From G965276675 sp965276675 (GTDB taxonomy: Bacteria; Acidobacteriota; Terriglobia; Terriglobales; Acidobacteriaceae), in NCBI GenBank assembly GCA_965276675.1, contig OZ255624.1, forward strand, positions 2,480,001-2,544,000: a stretch of DNA of 64,000 nucleotides, read 5' to 3'. The notes beneath the pieces are model-generated. The model saw only the letters and a program-made list of their open reading frames with translations, had not been told where the DNA came from and did no database searches. The translations under genes and the position numbers were made by a program. Positions 58,201-64,000 of the stretch are shown piece after piece (the first letter of the stretch is position 1; each line of letters begins with the position of its first letter).

Positions 58201-60412
58201 TGTGGAATGCATGCGAGGTGGCGAGCTTGCGCGAGGCGATTTGGGAGGCGCTCAGCATTGCGGCAAAGGCGTCGATCTCCGCGTCCGGTCCAGAGATCAC
58301 CACAGAGGACGGAGCGTTGACGGCGGCCAGACTTAGCTGTCCACCCAGCATGGGGGTGATGTACTCGACCTTTCCCCGGACAGCGAGCATGGATCCCGGG
58401 GGCATCGCCTGCATCAAGGAGCCGCGGGCCGCAACCAGAGCCAGCGCACTTTGGAGTGTGAGCGTGCCGGCGAGGCATGCCGCTACATACTCCCCGATGC
58501 TGTGGCCGACCAGCAACGCAGGCTCAATGCCAAAGGATTTCCAGAGCTGTGCCAGCGCGTATTCGATGACAAAGATTGCCGGTTGCGCCAGTCGCGTCTG
58601 ATTCAATCGCGCCGCTGCGTCGAGCGTCTCGTTTTCCGGATAGATCCCGGCTAAGAGGCTTTCGCCCAGCAGCGGAGTCAGAATCGTCTCGCATTCGGCA
58701 AACGCCTGGCGGAAGGCCGGTTCCGTCTCATAAAGAGAGCGCGCCATGTTCAGTCGCTGTGCACCCTGGCCGGGAAAGACGAAGATCATCTTCGGGTGTG
58801 GGCGTGCCGCTCTGGCCGGTGCGGCCTGGGCGGAGAGCTGGACGCGCGCCTCTTCCGTACTTCGGGCAGCTACCGCGGCGCGAAATGGGTATCGTCCGCG
58901 TCCCTCTGCTAGTGTTCGCGCAATGGCCGGGAGCGGGAGCTCCGGATGTGCTTCCAGGTGCTCCCGTAATCGCGTCCGTATCGCGATGAGGGCTGTCTCT
59001 GTCTTGGCCGAGAGCACGAGCAGTTGTGGCCGGCCAGGTTGCTCCACTCCGGCGGAAGCGATCCCCGGTTGCCACTCCTCCAGGATCACGTGTGCATTCG
59101 TGCCGCCCACCCCAAAGGCGCTCACCCCAGCGCGCAGTGGGCTGCCATCGCTCGTCCAAGGGGTGAGATCGGCTCTTATTGCAAAAGGCGTTCCTGAGAG
59201 ATCGATCTGCGGGTTCAGCTTTTGGAAGTGCAAAAGGCCCGGAATCTCCCGATGCTTCAGCTGCAGAACGGTCTTGATCAAACCCACCACGCCAGCAGCG
59301 ACATCCAGGTGCCCGACGTTGGCTTTGGCGGTACCCAGAATGCAGGAGAGCGGCGCCGCTTCGCTGCCGGCAAAGGCGCGCACCAGACCAGCCACCTCGA
59401 TCGGGTCGCCGAGTGGCGTTCCCGTCCCATGAGTCTCGACATAGGAGATGGATGCAGGCGCCACACCAGCCATGGCCTGTGCTGCTCGGATGACGTCGGC
59501 CTGACCAGCGGCACTGGGTGCGGTGTAACCAGCCTTTGCGGAGCCATCGTTATTGAGGGCGAAGCCGCGAATGACCCCGAGTATCGGGTCTCCATCCGCC
59601 TCGGCATCTTCGAGGCGCTTCAACAGAACTACCCCTGCGCCACTTCCAAAGACGGTTCCCTGGGCGCGGTGATCGAAGGGGCGGATCATCCCATCCATGG
59701 ACGCGATCCCGCCCTCTTCGGGCAGGTGTCCCCGTTGCTGGGGGAAGGTAATCGAGATACCACCGGCCAGCGCTGCATCGCAGCCATACGTCAGCAAGCT
59801 TTGGCAGGCCTGGCATACCGCGACGAGCGAGGTAGAGCAGGCCGACTGAACGGCTAGGCTAGGACCGCGTAGATTCAGTTTGTACGAGACGCGGGTGGGT
59901 AGGAAATCCTTGTCATTGCCGAGCAACGTTGTGTACGACGCCGTCTGATAGTCCTCGGTGAAGCTTTCCAGGAAGGCACGATCCCATGCCAGATTGCGCA
60001 TAAGGTAGGTGTTCATGCTGCAGCCAGCAAACAGGCCGATCAGTCCGCTGTAACGGGCGGGATCGCAGGCTCCCCGTTCGAGCGCTTCGTAGCAGCACTC
60101 CAGAAAGACGCGATGCTGCGGATCCATCTGTTCTGCTTCGCGAGGATAGATCCCGAAGAACGCAGCATCGAAGAGGTCAACGTCGGCGAGAACGGAACGG
60201 GCAGCGACATAACCTGCCTGCTCACGTGTTCTTTGACTTACCTCAAGCGTCTCTGGAGGGAAGTGGGAGACTGAATCTACGCCCGCGCGGAGGTTCGCCC
60301 AGAATTGCTCAAGAGTCGAGGCACCGGGAAATCGTCCTGCCATGCTGACGATGGCGATGCGGGGACCAGTGGATGCTTCTGGTAGCTCAAGTGACATAGG
60401 GTTCTCGGTCAC
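52280..60412 (-). CDS. Hybrid PKS-NRPS megasynthase, KS-AT-ACP-AMT-C-A-PCP
   Basis: The protein has 2710 residues. The start is a GTG at 60412 overlapping the carrier gene stop; ATG 60397 is possible. The KS has Cys192 (ACSTSL), His328 and His368. The AT has Ser638 (GHSIGE) and HAFH (734-737), favouring malonyl-CoA. The ACP has Ser978. The pyridoxal-phosphate aminotransferase (about 1195-1600) has Lys1432 in TYGKVVAGG. The C domain has HHIVLDG (1764-1770). The A domain has the TSGSTGKPKG loop at 2242-2251, YGPTE and NGKVD; alignment by eye to GrsA suggests a pocket D-A-L-A-L-G-G-T-F. The PCP has Ser2646. There is no ketoreductase, so the aminotransferase should turn the beta-ketone into a beta-amine, as in mycosubtilin or microcystin synthases. 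Confidence 0.93.
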   Translation of the reverse strand: MTENPMSLELPEASTGPRIAIVSMAGRFPGASTLEQFWANLRAGVDSVSHFPPETLEVSQRTREQAGYVAARSVLADVDLFDAAFFGIYPREAEQMDPQHRVFLECCYEALERGACDPARYSGLIGLFAGCSMNTYLMRNLAWDRAFLESFTEDYQTASYTTLLGNDKDFLPTRVSYKLNLRGPSLAVQSACSTSLVAVCQACQSLLTYGCDAALAGGISITFPQQRGHLPEEGGIASMDGMIRPFDHRAQGTVFGSGAGVVLLKRLEDAEADGDPILGVIRGFALNNDGSAKAGYTAPSAAGQADVIRAAQAMAGVAPASISYVETHGTGTPLGDPIEVAGLVRAFAGSEAAPLSCILGTAKANVGHLDVAAGVVGLIKTVLQLKHREIPGLLHFQKLNPQIDLSGTPFAIRADLTPWTSDGSPLRAGVSAFGVGGTNAHVILEEWQPGIASAGVEQPGRPQLLVLSAKTETALIAIRTRLREHLEAHPELPLPAIARTLAEGRGRYPFRAAVAARSTEEARVQLSAQAAPARAARPHPKMIFVFPGQGAQRLNMARSLYETEPAFRQAFAECETILTPLLGESLLAGIYPENETLDAAARLNQTRLAQPAIFVIEYALAQLWKSFGIEPALLVGHSIGEYVAACLAGTLTLQSALALVAARGSLMQAMPPGSMLAVRGKVEYITPMLGGQLSLAAVNAPSSVVISGPDAEIDAFAAMLSASQIASRKLATSHAFHSAMMDGMIAPFREQLRQTTFRDPALPWISTLTGRALGSAEIADAEYWVRQLREPVAFGTAIKAAAEAAGEDAIFLEVGPSTTVSGSIRQTLGPGADPARVLASLTSPNAGENSGDGTYGILPSLALLWTLGMEPKWDSLLSTEERDRRIELPTYPFERKRYWVQPPLLDTKNETAAPAVALALAASGITRDREPMLTEPLLPSSASVTLISELKTLVTELSDLDLGDTPATTSFVELGLDSLFLTQLTQAIRTRYGIKLTFREIMGEYGSFAALAERLRPHVSLPAAEPVSTVPSRVAQSAPPLAIHIATPSPNPGPLSEASGSTYVTLFAQQMQAMTDLVQRQLQLLERQELPAAVSQAHSASLSAAIPNSIERVKPNGSAAPPLPSPPAPEIREKELGTLVPLKPLELRPEAPLTAQQEEHLDALTRRYTGRTARSKQHAEQFRDVLADPRVASGFHPQFKELVYPIVAERSKGAYLWDTDGNRYIDILNGYGSILFGHSPSFVTDAVHRQLDLGFPIGPQTELAGECARLLAGLTGTERVSFCNTGSEAVMAAIRLARTVTGRSLVVLFSGAYHGMTDEVLVKSTRAERSIPAAPGIPRESVANMLVLEYGSPAALEVIRRRKDEIAAVLVEPVQSRHPALRPVEFLREIREITQGSGSALIFDEVVTGFRTHPGGAQALFGIRADLATYGKVVAGGMPVGVVAGRRDYMDALDGGAWQFGNNSVPQVGVTFFAGTFVRHPLTMAAVKAVLTHLKAEGPSLQQELASKTDLLTQDLQQLFQEFAFPSALEHFSSWFFFPSPHERRLARLLYYHLRERGLHLQEGFPCFLTTTHTDEDLAVVRSTFRSALEAMRDGDLLEGHSKGSTVPTVIPTVSAGAMPVAISRKSGAVLQAPITESQREILLASQIDDAASCAFNESVSLTLTGPLDIKALNRALETLVSRHEVLRMTVVPGGEQIRVMPDGTLQPSLEDWTAFDNSEQRLLTESLLQREATTPFSLITGPLIRSTLVTLSPTHHVLVFTGHHIVLDGWSINVLFGEMGDLYSAAKANTDPKLRPSASFLEFATAEREEGASEEQAEVERFWVEQFRQPPAPLQLPTDRPRPALRSNEGATYRHVFSPEFATLVRQGAQRSGSTLFATLLSGCAALLARFTEQDDLVIAVPMAGQREIEGQSFAGHAVNFLPIRIRPKSRISFAELTSEVKAAVYDALDHQRYTLGTLVRNLKLPRNPSRLELAEVQFNLEQVGAQLRFAGLEAQLTPNPKAAVNADVFFNFIDRGRDLVLECDYSTTLFDPTTVAGWTRSLEMLLRNAAQAPTTPIGDLGLMNDEELRKLLVEWNNTSTEYPRELTVSQVFEDQARRTPEAIALSFADGTANGTLTYAELDRRATMLACSLQQRHRQNAPLRIALSMERSPELITAILAILKCGGMYVPVDPSYPAARLALLIEDAAPDFLLTQQRLVDLFAQCAVEVVRVEELADEETSATLQVHPHGPESAAYMMYTSGSTGKPKGVVVPHRAIVRLVKNTNFAHFGADEVILQLAPISFDASTLEIWGALLNGGRLVLMPGTKPTPEEIGATVQREGVTTMWLTAALFHLMIMDHIELLHPLKQLLAGGDILSVAHVRKLLTASPHLRLINGYGPTENTTFTCCHTIHPEDLEGGSVPIGRPISNTRVYVLDAEGRPVPPGVAGELHAGGDGLAIGYMQAPELTERKFITLDLGPAGVERLYKTGDMARYRQNGTLEFLGRTDSQVKIRGFRVELGEIEYAVEQFPKVRAAIVSARPDWMGAEDVPGDKRLALYVIAEEGVDGAELKRELRQFLRTQLPDHMQPQAIMLVPSFPHTANGKVDHRALPVPEAERALRSHPHDQLDQPRTTVESTLAAIWSKVLQLPEVGIHDSIFELGGDSLSIFRITTQANQAGIQLTAKHIFQYKTIAALSPRLAVSSQTDGVSSTGTITAIPRSQVRKVQSL

Positions 60413-60744
60413 CCATTTTCCATGTTGTGCCGCAAGGACCGGAACCTGGCGAAGCTTTCGGCCTGCCGCGTGGCACGCTGATCGCTATCTGAGTGGGGTG
60501 CCGAGCTGGCATCCACCGGAGCAAGATGGCGGGCTAACATACGGACCGTAGGGAAGACGAGAATGTCGCTGGCACTGATCTCGGGCGCAGCGCCGTTCCG
60601 AAGACGCGCAGCCAGACGCGCAGCCAAAATGGAAGTGCCGCCAGCATCGAAGAAGTTCTCATCTACGCCGATCTGGCTGGATCCCAAGATCTCACGCCAA
60701 ACTGACAGGATCTGCTCTTCCAATGAATTGAAACGCATGGTCAT
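60409..60744 (-). CDS. Free-standing acyl/peptidyl carrier protein
   Basis: The protein has 111 residues (start ATG 60744, or 60738). The carrier domain has the phosphopantetheine serine in FFDAGGTSILAARLA. An Arg/Ser-rich tail of about 40 residues follows. It lies immediately upstream of the hybrid synthase (stop overlaps its GTG), so it is the natural donor of the starter acyl or aminoacyl group to the KS. No dedicated loading enzyme is seen in the window. Confidence 0.85.
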   Translation of the reverse strand: MTMRFNSLEEQILSVWREILGSSQIGVDENFFDAGGTSILAARLAARLRNGAAPEISASDILVFPTVRMLARHLAPVDASSAPHSDSDQRATRQAESFARFRSLRHNMENG

Positions 60745-60912
60745 ACTACTTTTACTCTTCTTGGGAACTGATTCAAGCTCAAGCTGGGGAAAGTGACCAA
60801 GCCGCAAATCGTAAGTAACCGGACTTCAAGTGCGAGAGGCCGAGCGCCAAGGCGGCTCACTTGCCTCCCGCCCAGCTTTCCATCGTGACTCTGCCTATGA
60901 ACGTGCCTACGC

Positions 60913-63180
60913 CTATGAAGACGATGCTGTTGCGGCCGCTCCCTCCGGTTTTGGTGCGGGGCCCCGGTCTCCTTCGACGCTACTCCGAGTCACTTCACCG
61001 CGGCGAGCTTGGTTGTGTGCAAGGGCGGTGCTACGCTGTTTCCGCAGCTGCCGTTGGAAATCTTCCACATCGCGGGTAAGGGAGATATCGGCACGCTCTC
61101 TGCTGACCCTATTCAATGCCACAGCGACACCAGGCACATCCAATCGTTCAAGCAATTGGGCGGCGCGCGCCAGTTGCGTTTTGGTGGCGCGGCCCGATTC
61201 GACCACCAGGACGGTTCCATCCGCCACACGGGCCAGATACTCCGTATCCGCCGAGATCAGGATAGGGCTGGCGTCGATCAAAACGACGTCATATTCATTC
61301 TTGACCTCGTTCAGGATCTGAGACACAAAAGTTCCGCTGTATACCGGACTGGAGGTAGTCTGGCCGGTATAGTTCACATTCATTGCAAGCGTACCCGGTC
61401 CGGAGGTGCGCAGCTTATCGCTCATCCCGGCGTTGTTCCCGTTAGTGTTCGACGAAGCTGGCGATGTCCGCAGAGGATCTCCCGTCATGCTGTTGCTGGT
61501 GGTCACATACGAGATCTTTCCATCGACATTTGTGGCCGCGACCGTAAGTGTCTTCAGATTGAGATTGCGCAGCTGCCGGCCGAGCTTCTCCACAATGGTG
61601 GTAGTGCCAGATTCGGGCATGGTTCCGGTGAAGAGAAAGGTGCGTGCGCCGGCTGCATTTTTCGCGTGATGAATGCCTCCGGCAAGACGAAGCAGATACT
61701 GCGCGCTCACCTCATGACTAAAATCGTCGTGGTCAAGCAGAACACCAATCGGCGGAAATCCGATCACATGCTCCACATCTGCAGAGGTATAAAGATGCGG
61801 ATCAAACAGGTCGACGCCGACCGCCAGCGCGCAGCTCAGGAGACAACTGCCAAGGAGCAGACCCAGCGCCAACATCCAGGTGCGGCTACGCTCTGGAGTT
61901 AGCGGCACGAGTGCCGGCGAAGACAGGTGTATGGACCCAGGCGAACTGCTCTCCAGATCCAGGTTCCGGATGCGTTCGTCGACTGCGGCATAGCTGGCAT
62001 CGAGGCGCTCGATCTCTTTGCCCAGCTCTTTCGCCTGCTGGAATTTAGGCGCCGCGCTGGTAGCTGTGCGGGTCTGCCCCAGCAGTTCTTCCTGTAAACG
62101 GCCCTCCACCATGCGCGTACGGTAGACCTCGGCTTGCAGCTTCTGATCGATGCGTCCGGCTGCTTTGTGTTCCAGCGTGGAGGCGGACTGGTCTACCTCT
62201 TTCTCAATGGTCGCCAACTCTTGCTGATCCTGCTTGTACAGGGGATTGGAAGGTGTTAGGCCATTCATCTGTTCGATCAGTAGTGCCCGGCGCTGATTGA
62301 GCGAGCCTTTCAGACTCGACAGTCCGGTATCGCCGGCCGTTAGGTCCTGAGCCGCGGCACTCATCGCTTGCGATCCACCTTTGCCATTGTTAAGGGACGC
62401 GAGCTGCGCTTCAGCCTGCATCCGCTGCTCTCGCGCTGTCGCCAGATCCTCGTGCAATTTGCTGAGCTGGTTATTGTAGGGATTTACGTCTTGCGCCGCT
62501 ACACTGGCCACGCCCAGGTCCTGCATCAGCTTGGCTTGAAGCGCAAGCTTATGATCCAAGTCTCCCTGCAGGCGGGTCCGCTCGTCCCGCAGATTGCTGA
62601 GTCGCTCATCACGTCCGTAGAACTCCTCGTGATGCGCCTTGTTGATAAACGAGTTTGTGACCGCGTTGACCACTTCGGCCGCCTGCCGGGGATCGTCCGC
62701 CTTAAGCGCGATCGACATCTGAAATGTGGTGCCGACGCGGTCGACCTCCAGCCGGTGCTGCAGACGATTCACAGCCGACTGCAAGCTCTCATTAGGACGC
62801 TGCCAGACGCCTTTGTCAAGCGTCTGCACGGCCGCGGCGACAATGTCGTATCGGGTGACAGTCTGAATCTGGTCCTGCATGTAGTCGTCGTAGGGACGGT
62901 CCTGCTCTTTTTCTTCGGTCAACGTGGTCGGGAAGGTTGGTGAGACGTAAGCATAGGCTTTGGCCTCGTAAGCAGTGCCGTGCTGGAGATACACAACGAT
63001 GGCGCTGAGCAATAGGCAGATGCCAAGCGTGGTGAGGAAGAGTTTTCGGTGACGCCGCAGGCTCACGGCGAGATCGATGTTTTTGCGCGGCTCGTCTTCT
63101 TTCCGGCGCGGCTGCGAGGGCCGTTGAGAGAATACTGCAGGCGTCAGAGCGAGTTCGGTGGAGTACTTGTCGGATCGCAT
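60913..63180 (-). CDS. wzc: Wzc-like polysaccharide chain-length protein with degenerate P-loop
   Basis: The ATG at 63180 (AAGGA upstream) gives 755 residues. It has an N-terminal cytoplasmic tail, TM1 (about 47-64), a Wzz-type periplasmic domain with long coiled coils (about 180-400), and TM2 (about 433-457). The cytoplasmic BY-kinase-like domain (about 510-700) has a P-loop region FTGTMPESGTTTIVEKL lacking the lysine of GxxGxGK. The Walker A' DVVLIDASPIL is retained. The C-terminus has no tyrosine cluster. Chain-length control without normal kinase activity is inferred. It is 16 bases after the wza-like gene. Confidence 0.88.
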   Translation of the reverse strand: MRSDKYSTELALTPAVFSQRPSQPRRKEDEPRKNIDLAVSLRRHRKLFLTTLGICLLLSAIVVYLQHGTAYEAKAYAYVSPTFPTTLTEEKEQDRPYDDYMQDQIQTVTRYDIVAAAVQTLDKGVWQRPNESLQSAVNRLQHRLEVDRVGTTFQMSIALKADDPRQAAEVVNAVTNSFINKAHHEEFYGRDERLSNLRDERTRLQGDLDHKLALQAKLMQDLGVASVAAQDVNPYNNQLSKLHEDLATAREQRMQAEAQLASLNNGKGGSQAMSAAAQDLTAGDTGLSSLKGSLNQRRALLIEQMNGLTPSNPLYKQDQQELATIEKEVDQSASTLEHKAAGRIDQKLQAEVYRTRMVEGRLQEELLGQTRTATSAAPKFQQAKELGKEIERLDASYAAVDERIRNLDLESSSPGSIHLSSPALVPLTPERSRTWMLALGLLLGSCLLSCALAVGVDLFDPHLYTSADVEHVIGFPPIGVLLDHDDFSHEVSAQYLLRLAGGIHHAKNAAGARTFLFTGTMPESGTTTIVEKLGRQLRNLNLKTLTVAATNVDGKISYVTTSNSMTGDPLRTSPASSNTNGNNAGMSDKLRTSGPGTLAMNVNYTGQTTSSPVYSGTFVSQILNEVKNEYDVVLIDASPILISADTEYLARVADGTVLVVESGRATKTQLARAAQLLERLDVPGVAVALNRVSRERADISLTRDVEDFQRQLRKQRSTALAHNQARRGEVTRSSVEGDRGPAPKPEGAAATASSS

Positions 63181-63196
63181 AGTTATGTCCTTGAAC

Positions 63197-64000
63197 TTAG
63201 TGGACTGCAATTGTGGCAAAGCTTAATGCTGAAGTAAGGGGGCTGAGCTGCTCAAAGACAAATCCTGCCTTGGCCAATCCGCTGCGCGGCACATAGATGA
63301 CCTCTCCAGGTTTCAGAGTGATCTCGAGGGCCCCCATAGGGGTCAGCATGTCTTTGTACCGGATATATCTGGTTTTGCCGCTGGCTGGGTCAACGATGGC
63401 GACATTCGGGTTGTTGCCCGCGCGCTCCGTGGGCCCGCCGGCATCGGCAAGAATCGACGGCAATGTCGAGCTGCGTTTCAGCTGCATCGCTCCAGGGTGA
63501 CCGACCTCGCCCAGAACAGAGACGAACCTGTCCTGATCGTTGGGCACAAAGACCACATCGTTGCGCCGGAGCCGCATATCGGCCATGGGATTGCCGCTTT
63601 CCAGCAACGCCTTCACATCCACCCAGACTACCTGCTGGCTGCCGCGGTAGATAGCACAACGCTCGGGGACTGAATCGATCTCCTTTTTGTCCGGTGAGGA
63701 GATCAGGCCAGCCCGGGTAATCGCCTCCAGCAGAGTTGGAGTCTGGTCGAAATTCAAGACGCCGGGATGCTGCACATAGCCGAGCATGAGGATGCGATTG
63801 GAGCCGTACTTATCGATTCGGAGCGTCACAGAGAGATTGTTGTAGTACGGAGCGAGTGCTTTTTCGACAGCCGCGGAGGTCTGTTCGCGGGTGAGCCCGG
63901 AGACTTCGATTGCTCCCGCGAGTGGCAGGGTGATGCGTCCGTCGGGGCCAACAATGTGCTTTCCGGAGAGCTCCGGGCGACCCGCGAACTCGAGTGAGAT
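63197..64000 (-). CDS. wza: Wza-like polysaccharide export protein (N-terminus outside window)
   Basis: The frame stays open to the window edge; 267 codons are visible. At the left edge of the visible protein are ISLEFAGRPELSGKHIVG and a poly-export domain (PDGRITLPLAGAIEVSGLT). SLBB-type domains follow (ILMLGYVQHPGVLNF and VSVLGEVGHPGAMQLKRSSTL), each in the style used to line the periplasmic cavity. It should be an outer-membrane lipoprotein that forms the export channel. The signal peptide lies outside the window. Confidence 0.88.
   Translation of the reverse strand: MSLEFAGRPELSGKHIVGPDGRITLPLAGAIEVSGLTREQTSAAVEKALAPYYNNLSVTLRIDKYGSNRILMLGYVQHPGVLNFDQTPTLLEAITRAGLISSPDKKEIDSVPERCAIYRGSQQVVWVDVKALLESGNPMADMRLRRNDVVFVPNDQDRFVSVLGEVGHPGAMQLKRSSTLPSILADAGGPTERAGNNPNVAIVDPASGKTRYIRYKDMLTPMGALEITLKPGEVIYVPRSGLAKAGFVFEQLSPLTSALSFATIAVH

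Noticed and set aside
60830..61321. A + strand frame starting in a tyrosine-rich AYERAYAYED-like stretch near the end of wzc
   Set aside because: It tempted me as a Wzc tyrosine tail, but it is on the opposite strand and outside the wzc reading frame.

Overview
The window looks like chromosome of a Gram-negative soil acidobacterium (Acidobacteriaceae / Terriglobia type; this is inference from gene content and style, not a database match). The sequence is GC-rich. GTG and TTG starts are common, genes often overlap by 1-4 bases, and secreted proteins carry Ala/Pro-rich linkers. A HemA-HemC-HemD block lies beside a HemQ-type coproheme decarboxylase. A Mrp/Mbh-type cation antiporter operon is present.

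Layout. 1-0.3 kb: truncated IS1-family transposase at the left edge. 0.5-2.2 kb: a small winged-helix protein behind a structured, attenuator-like leader, overlapping tail to tail with a short-chain dehydrogenase. 2.4-4.8 kb: two exported proteins. 4.8-10.4 kb: heme block (hemX-hemA-hemC-hemD on +, then nth and hemQ on -). 10.5-18 kb: orphan antitoxin-like gene, DedA, inositol-phosphate synthase, acyltransferase, M48 protease, small HTH protein, M24 peptidase. 18.1-21.3 kb: accB-accC, a Uma2 nuclease-like gene and thiE. 21.3-24.5 kb: two APC permeases. 24.5-27.6 kb: YagU-like protein, RecQ and a metallothionein-like protein. 27.8-32.05 kb: seven-gene antiporter operon with the gene order of the membrane-bound hydrogenase antiporter module.

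32.9-64 kb is an accessory, biosynthetic region. First come an ATP-grasp ligase, a flavin oxidoreductase, two related Fe(II)/2OG cupin (JmjC-like) proteins, a glycosyltransferase, and a cobalamin-binding radical SAM gene that carries a one-base frameshift. Next come a hexapeptide acyltransferase and two glycosyltransferases, then a large secreted glycoside-hydrolase-like protein with Ig-like repeats. Finally one co-directional minus-strand unit runs wza - wzc - carrier protein - PKS/NRPS hybrid - NRPS - phosphopantetheinyl transferase.

The hybrid megasynthase reads KS-AT-ACP-aminotransferase-C-A-PCP. The second protein reads C-(degenerate A)-PCP-TE, with Cys in the thioesterase nucleophile position. 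I infer that the pair makes a short beta-amino-acyl peptide or lipopeptide. The operon also holds polysaccharide export genes, and its Wzc homologue has lost the P-loop lysine, so the cluster may couple envelope polysaccharide and peptide production. This last unit is the most unusual feature of the window.
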